Shown: in pieces, positions 8,588 through 20,541 of the stretch | Position numbering within the stretch: the stretch's first letter is position 1 | Layout: every line of letters starts with the position of its first letter | DNA from: CBFFRJ01 sp963530515 | GTDB lineage: Bacteria > Pseudomonadota > Gammaproteobacteria > Enterobacterales > Enterobacteriaceae | Assembly: GCA_963530515.1 (NCBI GenBank) | Contig: CAUSEC010000010.1 | Coordinates: 1-64,000, forward strand | Length of the DNA stretch: 64,000 bases | Direction: 5' to 3' | Position numbers and translations under genes: made by a program | Notes under the pieces: model-generated | Told to the model about the DNA's origin: nothing | Database searches by the model: none | The model's input: the letters and a program-made list of their open reading frames with translations, nothing else

Positions 8588-9820
8588 ATGGCAAAGGTAT
8601 CACTGGAGAAAGACAAGATTAAATTTCTGCTCGTCGAAGGGGTGCACCAGAAAGCACTGGATAGCCTTCGTGCAGCAGGTTACACCAACATTGAGTATCA
8701 CAAAGGCGCGCTGGACAGCGAGCAGCTCAAAGAGTCTATCCGTGATGCCCACTTTATCGGTTTACGATCCCGTACCAACCTCACTGAAGAGATTATTGCT
8801 GCGGCGGAAAAACTGGTCGCCGTTGGCTGCTTCTGTATCGGCACCAACCAGGTTGATCTGGACGCGGCGGCGAAACGCGGTGTCCCGGTGTTCAACGCGC
8901 CGTTCTCGAACACCCGTTCTGTTGCCGAGCTGGTGATTGGCGAATTGCTGCTGCTGATGCGCGGTATTCCAGAAGCGAACGCCAAGGCACACCGTGGTGT
9001 CTGGAACAAGCTGGCAGCGGGTTCATATGAAGCGCGTGGTAAAAAGCTCGGGATTATCGGCTACGGCCACATTGGTACGCAGCTGGGTATTCTGGCGGAA
9101 TCGCTGGGCATGCATGTCTATTTCTATGACATTGAAAGCAAACTGCCGCTGGGCAACGCCACTCAGGTGCAGCATCTGTCTGACCTGCTGAATATGAGCG
9201 ATGTTGTCAGCCTGCATGTTCCAGAAAACGCCTCGACCAAAAACATGATGGGTGCAGAAGAGATTGCGCTGATGAAGCCGGGTTCACTGCTGATCAACGC
9301 CGCGCGTGGCACCGTCGTCGACATTCCCGCTTTGTGTGATGCGCTTAAACGTAAGCACCTGGCGGGGGCGGCTATTGACGTCTTCCCGACTGAACCGGCA
9401 ACCAACAGCGAGCCGTTCAATTCGCCGCTGTGTGAATTCGACAACGTGATCCTGACGCCGCATATTGGCGGTTCAACGCAGGAAGCGCAGGAAAACATCG
9501 GTCTGGAAGTGGCTGGCAAGCTGATTAAGTACTCCGACAACGGTTCAACGCTTTCTGCTGTTAACTTCCCGGAAGTGTCGCTGCCGCTGCACGGTGGACG
9601 TCGTCTGCTGCATATCCACGAAAACCGTCCTGGCGTGCTGACCGCAATCAACCAGATTTTCGCTGCCGAAGGTATCAACATTGCGGCCCAGTATCTGCAA
9701 ACCACTCCGTTTATGGGTTATGTGGTTATCGATATCGAAGCAGAAGAGGATGTTGCGCAGAAAGCGCTGCAGAGCATGAAGTCTATTCCGGGTACCATTC
9801 GCGCCCGTCTGCTTTACTGA
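8588..9820 (+). CDS. serA: D-3-phosphoglycerate dehydrogenase
   Basis: This catalyses the first committed step of serine synthesis, oxidising 3-phosphoglycerate with NAD, and is feedback-inhibited by serine. The 410-aa protein has the substrate and Rossmann domains (GIIGYGHIGTQLG near residue 156), the catalytic INAARGT and PHIGGSTQEAQ segments, and a C-terminal ACT domain (about 339-410, HENRPGVLTAINQ) that binds serine. Length matches E. coli SerA. GGGTCGGGTAA precedes the ATG. Confidence 0.98.
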   Translation: MAKVSLEKDKIKFLLVEGVHQKALDSLRAAGYTNIEYHKGALDSEQLKESIRDAHFIGLRSRTNLTEEIIAAAEKLVAVGCFCIGTNQVDLDAAAKRGVPVFNAPFSNTRSVAELVIGELLLLMRGIPEANAKAHRGVWNKLAAGSYEARGKKLGIIGYGHIGTQLGILAESLGMHVYFYDIESKLPLGNATQVQHLSDLLNMSDVVSLHVPENASTKNMMGAEEIALMKPGSLLINAARGTVVDIPALCDALKRKHLAGAAIDVFPTEPATNSEPFNSPLCEFDNVILTPHIGGSTQEAQENIGLEVAGKLIKYSDNGSTLSAVNFPEVSLPLHGGRRLLHIHENRPGVLTAINQIFAAEGINIAAQYLQTTPFMGYVVIDIEAEEDVAQKALQSMKSIPGTIRARLLY

Positions 9821-9834
9821 TTTATCTGCCGTTA

Positions 9835-9860
9835 ACCGGGTGGCATTCAGGCCGCCCGGT
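9835..9860. terminator. Hairpin between convergent serA and fau
   Basis: ACCGGGTGGC and GCCGCCCGGT pair with one G-U and a six-base loop, between the serA stop and the fau stop. No T run follows on either strand, so termination would be weak or Rho-assisted. Confidence 0.45.
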
Positions 9861-9863
9861 CAT

Positions 9864-10463
9864 TCACTGCCATTCCCACACTTTTGACGGCGTAACGACC
9901 GCGGGCAGCGGAATATCCCACTCTTCAACGGGTAACGCATCCACCTGCTGACAATCGTGGGCTAAGCCGACAGGTTGCACATGATACTGGCGCCAGTTTT
10001 GCAGCGTGCGATCGTAAAAACCGCCACCCATACCTAAGCGTTGCCCCTGTTCATCAAAGGCGACAAGCGGCGTAACCAGCACATCCAGCTTATCGAGCGG
10101 CAGTACGTCGCGGACATCAAGCTTCGGTTCCTGAATTTTCAGGCGGTTAATCACCAGCTCACTGTGAGGATGATAATGCAGGAACAGCAAATTACCCGGA
10201 CTGAACGGATGCAACACGGGGAGGTATACGCGTTTGCCGCTTCGCCAGAGCTGTTCAATCAGAGGTTGGGTATCCAGTTCACCATCAAACGACAGAAACA
10301 CCGCGACGGTATGTGCCATCAGCACAGGCGGATAAGCCATCAGACGTGAGGCGGCCTGTTCGGAAAACTGCGCTTGTTGATCGGACGTGAGTGCCCGGCG
10401 ACGTTGCCGTATCAGCTTGCGAATTTCTTGTCGGGACGAGGGAATGTCAGCGAGTTGTGTCAT
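9864..10463 (-). CDS. fau: 5-formyltetrahydrofolate cyclo-ligase
   Basis: This enzyme converts 5-formyl-THF to 5,10-methenyl-THF using ATP and salvages folate; in E. coli (ygfA/fau) it also affects persistence. The 199-aa protein has the family motifs RQRRRAL near the N-terminus and GMGGGFYDR in the C-terminal ATP/substrate loop. The ATG at 10463 (MTQLADIPSSRQEIRK) is chosen; the longer in-frame extension runs into the 6S RNA gene. As in E. coli, fau lies directly downstream of ssrS on the same strand and is probably co-transcribed with it. Confidence 0.94.
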   Translation of the reverse strand: MTQLADIPSSRQEIRKLIRQRRRALTSDQQAQFSEQAASRLMAYPPVLMAHTVAVFLSFDGELDTQPLIEQLWRSGKRVYLPVLHPFSPGNLLFLHYHPHSELVINRLKIQEPKLDVRDVLPLDKLDVLVTPLVAFDEQGQRLGMGGGFYDRTLQNWRQYHVQPVGLAHDCQQVDALPVEEWDIPLPAVVTPSKVWEWQ

Positions 10464-10490
10464 GGCAGAAGAAGGTAGAAGAAAAAGAAG

Positions 10491-10674
10491 GGAATCTCCG
10501 AGATGCCGCCGCAGGCTGTAACCCTTGAACCCTTGGTTCAAGGTGAATGTGTCGTCATAGTTTTAAGGCTTCTCGGACGGACCGAGCATGCTCACCAACC
10601 ATGGAGCGCCACATTCTTGTGGTATGAAATATCGGCTCAGGGGACTGGCCCGCTTGCGAACATCTCAGAGAAAT
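10491..10674 (-). ncRNA. ssrS: 6S RNA
   Basis: The 184-nt segment read on the minus strand begins ATTTCTCTGAGATGTTCGC and ends GGCATCTCGGAGATTCC, near-identical to E. coli 6S RNA at both ends and in the central bubble. The complementary ends form the closing stem. 6S RNA mimics an open promoter and sequesters sigma70 RNA polymerase in stationary phase. Its position between zapA and fau is the conserved one. Confidence 0.96.
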
Positions 10675-10715
10675 TTTGTCTTCACGGTCACTCTACCATA
10701 GTTGACCCTGAAGTG

Positions 10716-11045
10716 TTATTCAAACTTCTGACCCGGTCTGTCGGATATGCGACCCTGATCAAGCAGCGCCTGTTCGATGGTCTGTTGAAGCATCCGAATA
10801 CGCTGTTCCATGCTGGAGGCGTAATCACGGGTTTTTGTCTTTTCCTGAGCCAGTTCATAGCTGATGTTCAGCGCTGCGATAAAGACTAACTGCTCAGTAT
10901 TGGTGACTCTAGTGCGAACTTTTAGATCTTGCAACCGCTGATTCAGATCCTCTGCGGCCTGATTCAACGCATCTTGCTGTTCAGGCGGGCAATTCACTCG
11001 CAGTGAACGGCCAAAAATTTGGATATCGACGGGTTGTGCAGACAT
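10716..11045 (-). CDS. zapA: Cell division protein ZapA
   Basis: This FtsZ-ring-associated protein bundles FtsZ filaments at mid-cell and links them to ZapB. The 109-aa product equals E. coli ZapA in length. An N-terminal globular part (DIQIFGRSLRVNCP) is followed by a long charged helix from about residue 60 (ELAQEKTKTRDYASSMEQRI) that forms the dimer/tetramer coiled coil. It is divergent from ygfB and upstream of ssrS. Confidence 0.96.
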   Translation of the reverse strand: MSAQPVDIQIFGRSLRVNCPPEQQDALNQAAEDLNQRLQDLKVRTRVTNTEQLVFIAALNISYELAQEKTKTRDYASSMEQRIRMLQQTIEQALLDQGRISDRPGQKFE

Positions 11046-11259
11046 GCCACCTTCCTGCTGTTTGACTGCGCTCTGCCTTCGTAACCTGATCCTGGCTGCG
11101 AAGGGGCGTCACTATAGCCACCCCGGTGAGAGGATTCAAGCTCTTTGCTATACCTTTAAGTGCATGCAAACGCATGTAACGTGAAGCATGACGGGTATAT
11201 CACCAGGGTCCAAAGTGGTAGCATACCATGAATATTCTCCCCAACGGCGACGAATGCGA

Positions 11260-11838
11260 ATGTCTATACAGAACGAAATACCTGGTTACAACGATGTTGG
11301 TAAGTTACTCAATCAGCAGGGCGTGGGTTTAATTCCAGCCGAAATGCATGGACTGATTGCGGGGATGCTGTGTGGTGGCAACGGCGACACCTCCTGGCAG
11401 CCGATGCTGCATGACCTCACAAACGAAGGTCTGGCGTTCGGCCACGAACTCGCTCAGGCGCTGCGCAGCATGCATGCCGCGACCAGCGACTCCCTGGAAG
11501 ATGACGGCTTCCTGTTCCAGCTTTACCTGCCGAACGGCGATGACGTCAGCGTGTTTGATCGCGCAGATGCGCTGGCGGGCTGGGTCAACCACTTCCTGCT
11601 GGGCCTTGGCGTCACGCAGCCGAAACTGGACAAAGTGACCGGTGAAACGGGCGAGGCGATTGACGATTTACGGAATATTGCTCAGTTGGGTTACGACGAA
11701 GACGAAGATCAGGAAGAGCTGGAAATGTCTCTGGAAGAGATCATCGAATACGTGCGCGTGGCCGCGCTGCTGTGCCATGACTCGTTCACTCGCCAGCAAC
11801 CGACTGCTCCTGAAGTGCGTAAACCTACCCTGCATTAA
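11260..11838 (+). CDS. ygfB: UPF0149 family protein YgfB
   Basis: This is a 192-aa UPF0149 family protein of unknown biochemical activity; in Pseudomonas a homologue influences beta-lactam resistance through ampDh3. The C-terminal acidic stretch DEDEDQEELEMSLEEIIEY is conserved. The ATG at 11260 (MSIQNEIPGYND) matches the E. coli N-terminus; an ATG two codons upstream is also possible. It is followed by pepP 24 bases downstream, forming the ygfB-pepP-ubiH-ubiI run. Confidence 0.93.
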   Translation: MSIQNEIPGYNDVGKLLNQQGVGLIPAEMHGLIAGMLCGGNGDTSWQPMLHDLTNEGLAFGHELAQALRSMHAATSDSLEDDGFLFQLYLPNGDDVSVFDRADALAGWVNHFLLGLGVTQPKLDKVTGETGEAIDDLRNIAQLGYDEDEDQEELEMSLEEIIEYVRVAALLCHDSFTRQQPTAPEVRKPTLH

Positions 11839-11862
11839 TGTGTCTCGTCTACTGGAGGTGTC

Positions 11863-13179
11863 ATGACACAGCCTGAGTTTCTCCGTCGCCGTCAGGCGTT
11901 GCTCGCGCAAATGGCACCCGCCAGCGCGGCGCTTATCTTCGCGGCACCGGAAGTGACCCGCAGTGCCGATAGTGAATATCCCTATCGCCAGAACAGCGAT
12001 TTTTGGTACTTCACCGGCTTTAACGAGCCGGAAGCGGTACTGGTGCTGATTAAAAGTGATGACACCCACAACCACAGCGTGGTGTTCAACCGCATACGCG
12101 ATAAAACCGCAGAGATCTGGTTTGGACGCCGCCTGGGCCAGGAAGCCGCCCCGGAAAAGCTGGCGGTCGACAGGGCGCTGCCTTTCCCCGAAATCGGCAA
12201 ACACCTGCCTGCGCTGCTCAATGGCCTGGATACGGTCTACCATGCGCAGGGTGAGTTCTCGTATGCCGATGACATCGTCTTCGCCGCCCTTGACAAACTG
12301 CGCAAAGGTTCCCGGCAGAATCTCACAGCCCCAGGTACGCTGACCGACTGGCGGCCAGTGGTGCATAACCTGCGCCTGTTCAAATCACCAGAAGAAATCG
12401 AGGTGATGCGCCGCGCCGGAGAGATTTCCGCGCTGGCCCATACCCGCGCGATGCAAACCTGCAAGCCGGGCATGTTCGAATACCAGCTGGAAGGCGAAAT
12501 CCAGCATGAATTTAACCGCCACGGTGCGCGTTTCCCGTCTTACAACACGATTGTGGGTTCAGGTGAGAACGGCTGCATTCTGCATTACACCGAAAACGAA
12601 AGCGTAATGCGCGATGGCGACCTGGTGCTGATTGATGCCGGGTGTGAGTATCAGGGCTACGCCGGTGATATTACCCGCACCTTCCCGGTGAACGGCAAAT
12701 TCACCCCGGCGCAGCGCGACCTGTACGACATCGTCCTTGCGTCACTGGAAACGGCACTGCGTCTGTTCCGCCCCGGTACGTCTATTCAGGAAGTCAATGC
12801 CGAGGTGGTACGCATCATGATAACCGGGCTGGTCAGACTGGGCATTCTGAAGGGGGAAGTGGAAACGCTGATCGCCGAAAATGCCCATCGCCCATACTTT
12901 ATGCACGGCCTGAGCCACTGGCTGGGGCTGGATGTGCACGATGTCGGTGTTTATGGTCAGGACCGCTCCCGCCCGCTTGAGCCGGGGATGGTCATCACCG
13001 TCGAGCCAGGCTTGTATATTTCGCCTGATGCGGATGTTCCGGCAGCTTACAAAGGCATCGGGATTCGCATCGAAGACGACATTGTGATTACCGACGCCGG
13101 CAACGAAAACCTGACCGCCAGCGTCGTCAAAAATGCTGATGATATCGAAGCCCTGATGGCGGCGGTTCGCCACCCATGA
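11863..13179 (+). CDS. pepP: Xaa-Pro aminopeptidase (aminopeptidase P II)
   Basis: This manganese-dependent peptidase removes N-terminal residues preceding proline. The 438-aa protein has an N-terminal domain (1-175) and a C-terminal pita-bread M24 domain. The metal ligands are visible in LIDAGCEYQGYAGDITRTF (two Asp), the HGLSHWLGLDVHD histidine, TVEPGLYI and GIRIEDDI (two Glu). ACTGGAGG precedes the ATG. The stop overlaps the ubiH start by four bases (ATGA), indicating translational coupling. Confidence 0.97.
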   Translation: MTQPEFLRRRQALLAQMAPASAALIFAAPEVTRSADSEYPYRQNSDFWYFTGFNEPEAVLVLIKSDDTHNHSVVFNRIRDKTAEIWFGRRLGQEAAPEKLAVDRALPFPEIGKHLPALLNGLDTVYHAQGEFSYADDIVFAALDKLRKGSRQNLTAPGTLTDWRPVVHNLRLFKSPEEIEVMRRAGEISALAHTRAMQTCKPGMFEYQLEGEIQHEFNRHGARFPSYNTIVGSGENGCILHYTENESVMRDGDLVLIDAGCEYQGYAGDITRTFPVNGKFTPAQRDLYDIVLASLETALRLFRPGTSIQEVNAEVVRIMITGLVRLGILKGEVETLIAENAHRPYFMHGLSHWLGLDVHDVGVYGQDRSRPLEPGMVITVEPGLYISPDADVPAAYKGIGIRIEDDIVITDAGNENLTASVVKNADDIEALMAAVRHP

Positions 13180-14354
13180 GCGTGATTATCGTAGGGGGCG
13201 GAATGGCGGGTGCGACCCTGGCACTGGCGCTGTCGCAGTTAACGAAGGGGCGTTTGCCGGTGCATCTGGTTGAGGCAACGGCCCCTGATGCCGCGGATCA
13301 TCCAGGCTTTGATGCCCGTGCCATCGCGCTGGCGGCGGGCACCTGTCAGCAGCTTTCACGGGTCGGTATCTGGCCGCACATCGCGAAAAATGCCACGCCT
13401 ATCACCGATGTTCATGTCAGCGATCGCGGGCATGCAGGTTTTGTCACCCTCAGTGCCGAAGATTATCGGATTGATGCGCTCGGCCAGGTGGTGGAATTGC
13501 ACGATGTCGGGCACACGCTGTTTTCGCTCCTGCAAAAAGCGCCGGGTGTCACGCTGCATTGCCCGGCCCGGGTCAGCAGTTTCACACGTACGGAACAACA
13601 GGTGAGTGTGACGCTGGACAGCGGCGACGAAATTTCCGGTAGTTTGCTGGTCGCAGCCGACGGCTCCCGTTCGGCCCTTGGCGCGCAGTGTGGCATCAGC
13701 TGGCAGCAATCGCCTTATCAACAGGTTGCCGTCATTGCCAACGTCACGACCGCAGTAGCGCATCAGGGGCGTGCCTTCGAGCGCTTCACTTCTTACGGGC
13801 CACTGGCCATGTTGCCGATGTCGCAGGGCCGCTGCTCTCTGGTGTGGTGTCATTCGCTGGAAAAACAGAACGCTGTGCTGAGCTGGAACGATGAGAAGTT
13901 TTGCCATGAATTGCAGAAGGCGTTTGGCTGGCGACTGGGGAAAATGATGCACGCAGGTGCCCGCAGCGCCTATCCGCTGGCGTTAACCACCGCATCCTCC
14001 CCCATTTCGCATCGCACCGTGCTGGTGGGCAATGCCGCGCAGACCCTGCACCCGATTGCGGGGCAGGGGTTTAATCTCGGCATGCGTGATGTCATGAGTC
14101 TGGCAGAAACCGTGGCGGAAGCCTGGTCTGCACAGGGTGATGTGGGCGGTTATACCGTTCTCACGCGTTACCGCGATCGCCGTCATGCGGACAAGCAGGC
14201 GACCATTGGCGTGACGGATGGGTTAGTCCATTTGTTTGCCAACCGCTGGGCTCCGCTGGTTGTGGGGCGGAACGCGGGTTTGATGGCAATGGAATTATTT
14301 ACCCCGGCGCGCGATGCGCTGGCGCAGCGCACCCTCGGTTGGGTGGCGCGTTAA
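13176..14354 (+). CDS. ubiH: 2-octaprenyl-6-methoxyphenol hydroxylase
   Basis: This FAD-dependent monooxygenase performs one ring hydroxylation in ubiquinone synthesis. The 392-aa protein has the N-terminal dinucleotide fold (IIVGGGMAGATLALAL, residues 4-19), the middle VAADGSRSALG motif and the C-terminal VGNAAQTLHPIAGQGFNLG motif, where Asn replaces the more usual Asp of GDAAH. It overlaps pepP by four bases and is followed 28 bases later by its paralogue ubiI. Confidence 0.96.
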   Translation: MSVIIVGGGMAGATLALALSQLTKGRLPVHLVEATAPDAADHPGFDARAIALAAGTCQQLSRVGIWPHIAKNATPITDVHVSDRGHAGFVTLSAEDYRIDALGQVVELHDVGHTLFSLLQKAPGVTLHCPARVSSFTRTEQQVSVTLDSGDEISGSLLVAADGSRSALGAQCGISWQQSPYQQVAVIANVTTAVAHQGRAFERFTSYGPLAMLPMSQGRCSLVWCHSLEKQNAVLSWNDEKFCHELQKAFGWRLGKMMHAGARSAYPLALTTASSPISHRTVLVGNAAQTLHPIAGQGFNLGMRDVMSLAETVAEAWSAQGDVGGYTVLTRYRDRRHADKQATIGVTDGLVHLFANRWAPLVVGRNAGLMAMELFTPARDALAQRTLGWVAR

Positions 14355-14382
14355 GGCCTGAATCAGGCTTCAGGAGTCATTT

Positions 14383-15585
14383 GTGCAAAGTGTTGATGTG
14401 GCAATTGTTGGCGGCGGTATGGTCGGACTGGCGCTGGCGTGTGGGTTGCAGGGAAGTGGGCTGCGCGTAGCCGTGCTGGAGCAGCAGGCACCTGTGCCGG
14501 TGCGTGATGATGCCGCGCCTCAGCTTCGCGTCTCTGCCATTAACGCTGCCAGTGAAAAACTGCTCGCTCGTCTTGGCGTCTGGTCCGCCATTAGCGCCCG
14601 CCGTGTGAGCTGTTACCACGGGATGGAAGTGTGGGACAAAGACAGTTTTGGGCGCATTGCGTTTGATGATGCAAGCCTCGGCTACAGCCATCTCGGGCAT
14701 ATTGTGGAAAACGGCGTTATCCAGCAGGCGCTCTGGGAGAAGGTTCAGCAGTGTTCCGACGTGACGCTCACTGTTCCGGCGACGCTGCAACAGGTGGCCT
14801 GGGGCGAGAACGAAGCCTTTATCACCCTGCAGGACGGCGGCATGCTGACTGCGCGTCTGGTGGTGGGTGCCGATGGTGCCAACTCCTGGCTGCGTAACAA
14901 GGCCGACATTCCGCTCACCTTCTGGGATTACGGGCACCATGCGCTGGTGGCGACTATCCGCACCGCTGAGCCTCATGAGGCCGTGGCGCGCCAGGCGTTT
15001 CACGACGACAGCATCCTGGCCTTTTTGCCGCTGGCTGACCCGCACCTCTGCTCGATTGTCTGGTCCCTTCCCCCTGAGCAGGCTCAGCAGATGCAGCAGT
15101 TGAGCGACGACGCATTTAACCAGGCGCTGTCTGTTGCCTTTGATAACCGCCTGGGGCTGTGCCGCGTTGAAAGCGAACGCCAGCTCTACCCGCTGACCGG
15201 GCGTTATGCGCGCCAGTTTGCTGGCCACCGCCTTGCGCTGGTGGGCGACGCCGCACACACCATCCATCCGCTCGCCGGGCAAGGGGTAAACCTCGGCTTT
15301 ATGGATGCGGCGGAACTTATCACCGAGCTGCGTCGTTTGCATAGTCAAGGGAAAGACATCGGTCAGCATATGTATCTGCGCCGTTATGAGCGCAGCCGCA
15401 AGCATAGCGCGGCAATGATGCTGGCGGGGATGCAGGGCTTTCGTGAACTCTTCACCGGCACCCATCCGGCAAAAAAATTGCTGCGCGATATCGGCCTCAA
15501 ACTGGCCGACACGCTTCCGGGTGTTAAACCCCAGTTGTTGCGCCAGGCGATGGGCTTAAACGACCTCCCGGAGTGGTTACGTTAA
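14383..15585 (+). CDS. ubiI: 2-octaprenylphenol hydroxylase (C5 hydroxylase)
   Basis: This FAD monooxygenase (formerly visC) does the C5 hydroxylation in aerobic ubiquinone synthesis. The 400-aa protein has GGGMVGLALACGL near residue 10, VGADGANSWLR in the middle and VGDAAHTIHPLAGQGVNLG toward the C-terminus. The start is GTG at 14383, preceded by CAGGAG, and gives MQSVDVAIVGGG as in E. coli. It is a paralogue of the adjacent ubiH, showing an old tandem duplication. Confidence 0.96.
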   Translation: MQSVDVAIVGGGMVGLALACGLQGSGLRVAVLEQQAPVPVRDDAAPQLRVSAINAASEKLLARLGVWSAISARRVSCYHGMEVWDKDSFGRIAFDDASLGYSHLGHIVENGVIQQALWEKVQQCSDVTLTVPATLQQVAWGENEAFITLQDGGMLTARLVVGADGANSWLRNKADIPLTFWDYGHHALVATIRTAEPHEAVARQAFHDDSILAFLPLADPHLCSIVWSLPPEQAQQMQQLSDDAFNQALSVAFDNRLGLCRVESERQLYPLTGRYARQFAGHRLALVGDAAHTIHPLAGQGVNLGFMDAAELITELRRLHSQGKDIGQHMYLRRYERSRKHSAAMMLAGMQGFRELFTGTHPAKKLLRDIGLKLADTLPGVKPQLLRQAMGLNDLPEWLR

Positions 15586-15597
15586 CTCCGTCACATT

Positions 15598-15621
15598 TCC
15601 CTTCCTGATGACGGGAAGGGA
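15598..15621 (+). terminator. Hairpin after ubiI
   Basis: TCCCTTCC and GGAAGGGA form a perfect 8-bp stem 12 bases after the ubiI stop, followed by CCGCTTTTA, a weak T tract. Confidence 0.5.
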
Positions 15622-15645
15622 CCGCTTTTACTCATTTGAGAAATT

Positions 15646-15843
15646 CTAATTTCACCGCGTTTTTCGGATTAGATTTTCTCATCCCTCGTTTTTTCTCTGT
15701 CGGGAAAAATATCTCTTTTGAAGTGCTAATGACTGCCTTTTGGTGCGGTCTTATGCATGTCGTGAATGTTTGTTCCTGTTTTTGCCTGTTATGGCAGCGT
15801 AATGCTCTGTTGGTGTTTGGGCTGAAAAAGGTCATAAGCTAAT
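15646..15843 (+). promoter_or_regulatory. GcvA-type pentamers upstream of gcvT
   Basis: Three CTAAT pentamers, the core of GcvA sites, occur at 15646-15650, 15726-15730 and 15839-15843. E. coli gcvTHP has three GcvA sites spread over a similar distance. CTAAT is short enough to occur by chance, so this rests on number and context. The gap 15586-16007 holds no convincing gene; two ~67-codon frames there oppose each other and have no family features. Confidence 0.35.
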
Positions 15844-15900
15844 GTGATGACCCATTTTCTCTTATGGTTAAGCGGTGCTTTCGGTGATAAGTTCAGGCGA

Positions 15901-15916
15901 AAGTGAACGTTTGCGT
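15901..15916 (+). promoter_or_regulatory. PurR-like box upstream of gcvT
   Basis: The 16-mer matches the PurR consensus ACGCAAACGTTTGCGT at 13 of 16 positions, with the right half (ACGTTTGCGT) perfect and the central CG intact. PurR repression of gcvTHP is known in E. coli because the operon feeds one-carbon units to purine synthesis. It lies about 90 bases before gcvT. Confidence 0.6.
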
Positions 15917-16007
15917 CGGCAGCCGGGATCGGTGTTGACGCGCTGTCATGCGGTGAATCTTTCGCCGCCAGAAAACGTGATAGCCCCGCTTATTCGACGA
16001 GGAAAAG

Positions 16008-17102
16008 ATGGCTCAGCAAACTCCTTTGTATGAACAACACAACCTATGTGGCGCCCGCATGGTGGATTTCCATGGCTGGATGATGCCGCTGCACTATGGC
16101 TCGCAAATCGACGAGCACCACGCGGTGCGAACCGATGCCGGTATGTTTGACGTCTCGCACATGACGATTGTCGATCTGCGCGGCAGCCGTACCCGGGAGT
16201 TTTTACGTTATCTGTTGGCAAACGACGTCGCAAAACTGACTAAACCGGGCAAAGCGCTCTACAGCGGCATGCTCAATGCCTCGGGGGGGGTGATTGATGA
16301 CCTCATCGTCTACTACTTCACCGAAGACTTCTTCCGCCTCGTTGTTAACTCCGCCACCCGCGAAAAAGACCTCTCCTGGATTACCCAACACGCCGAACCT
16401 TTTGCCATCGATATCACCGTCCGTGACGACCTGTCGCTGATTGCGGTTCAGGGGCCAAATGCGCAGGCCAAAGCCGCCACCCTGTTCACCGACGAGCAGC
16501 GCCATGCGGTAGAAGGCATGAAGCCATTCTTTGGCGTTGAAGCAGGTGACCTGTTTATCGCCACCACCGGCTATACCGGTGAAGCCGGTTATGAAATTGC
16601 ACTGCCGAGCGAACAGGCGGCTGATTTCTGGCAGGCGCTGGTGGCCGCAGGCGTCAAGCCGTGTGGTCTGGGCGCGCGCGATACCCTGCGTCTGGAAGCT
16701 GGCATGAATTTGTACGGCCAGGAGATGGACGAGGGTGTTTCACCTCTGGCGGCGAATATGGGCTGGACCATTGCCTGGGAACCCGCTGACCGTGACTTCA
16801 TTGGCCGTGAAGCGCTTGAAGTGCAGCGTGAGAAGGGCACCGAGCAGCTGGTCGGGCTGGTGATGACTGAGAAAGGCGTGCTGCGTAACGAACTGCCGGT
16901 GCGTTTCACGGATGTACACGGCGAGGCGCAAGAAGGTGTGATCACCAGCGGTACTTTCTCCCCAACGCTTGGCTACAGTATTGCACTGGCACGCGTTCCG
17001 GCGGGGATCGGTGACACGGCAATCGTCCAGATCCGTAATCGTGAAATGCCGGTAAAAGTGACGAAACCTGTTTTTGTACGCGCTGGCAAAGCTGTCGCGT
17101 GA
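16008..17102 (+). CDS. gcvT: Glycine cleavage system T protein (aminomethyltransferase)
   Basis: This tetrahydrofolate-dependent enzyme moves the methylene group from the aminomethyl-lipoyl H protein to THF, releasing ammonia. The 364-aa protein matches E. coli GcvT in length and carries the conserved YDVSHM-type N-terminal segment (MFDVSHMTIVDLRG), a folate-binding core with GYTGEAGYEIALP, and GARDTLRLEAGMNLYG. GACGAGG precedes the ATG. It is the first gene of gcvT-gcvH-gcvP. Confidence 0.97.
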   Translation: MAQQTPLYEQHNLCGARMVDFHGWMMPLHYGSQIDEHHAVRTDAGMFDVSHMTIVDLRGSRTREFLRYLLANDVAKLTKPGKALYSGMLNASGGVIDDLIVYYFTEDFFRLVVNSATREKDLSWITQHAEPFAIDITVRDDLSLIAVQGPNAQAKAATLFTDEQRHAVEGMKPFFGVEAGDLFIATTGYTGEAGYEIALPSEQAADFWQALVAAGVKPCGLGARDTLRLEAGMNLYGQEMDEGVSPLAANMGWTIAWEPADRDFIGREALEVQREKGTEQLVGLVMTEKGVLRNELPVRFTDVHGEAQEGVITSGTFSPTLGYSIALARVPAGIGDTAIVQIRNREMPVKVTKPVFVRAGKAVA

Positions 17103-17127
17103 TTCATTCTTATTTGGAGATTTAGTG

Positions 17128-17517
17128 ATGAGCAACGTACCTGCAGAACTGAAATACAGCAAAGAACACGAGTGGCTGCGTAAAGAAGCGGACGGTTCAT
17201 ACACCGTGGGTATCACCGAGCACGCGCAGGAGCTGCTGGGCGACATGGTGTTTGTTGATCTGCCTGAAGTGGGCGCGGTTGTCGCTGCGGGCGATGACTG
17301 TGCAGTGGCTGAATCTGTAAAAGCCGCATCCGACATCTACGCACCGATCAGCGGTGAAATCGTGGCCGTCAATGACACGCTCAGCGATGCCCCTGAGCAG
17401 GTGAACAGCGAACCGTACGGCGAAGGCTGGATTTTCAAAATCAAAGCCAGCGACGAAGCCGAAGTGGATGCGCTGCTGAATGCAACGCAATACGAAGCAC
17501 TGTTAGAAGACGAGTAA
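17128..17517 (+). CDS. gcvH: Glycine cleavage system H protein
   Basis: This small lipoyl carrier shuttles the aminomethyl group between P, T and L proteins. The 129-aa protein has the lipoylation site K65 in AESVKAASD. The ATG at 17128 follows TTGGAGA and gives MSNVPAELKYSKEHEW, as in E. coli. It is 25 bases downstream of gcvT and separated from gcvP by a REP-containing spacer. Confidence 0.97.
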   Translation: MSNVPAELKYSKEHEWLRKEADGSYTVGITEHAQELLGDMVFVDLPEVGAVVAAGDDCAVAESVKAASDIYAPISGEIVAVNDTLSDAPEQVNSEPYGEGWIFKIKASDEAEVDALLNATQYEALLEDE

Positions 17518-17527
17518 ATATGCTTTT

Positions 17528-17597
17528 GCCGGATGGCGCGATGCTTATCCGGCCTACAGATCGTAGTAGGCCCGGTAAGCGTTAGCGTCACCGGGCA
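17528..17597. repeat. REP/BIME element between gcvH and gcvP
   Basis: Two REP-like units in opposite orientation (GCCGGATGGCGC...CTTATCCGGCCTAC and GTAGGCCCGGTAAGCG...CACCGGGC) lie inside the operon. Such elements stabilise upstream mRNA or attenuate transcription, which could set different H and P protein levels. Confidence 0.8.
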
Positions 17598-17646
17598 ATT
17601 AGGTAGAGAAAACATCATCACTTGCACGTTTCAGGAACCCTCGCTC

Positions 17647-20520
<2,874 letters not shown>

Positions 20521-20541
20521 TACATTCGCACTATACTTCTG

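Noticed and set aside
15632..15842. Two ~67-codon frames in the gcvT upstream region
   Set aside because: They overlap on opposite strands, lack ribosome binding sites and cover the regulatory sites.
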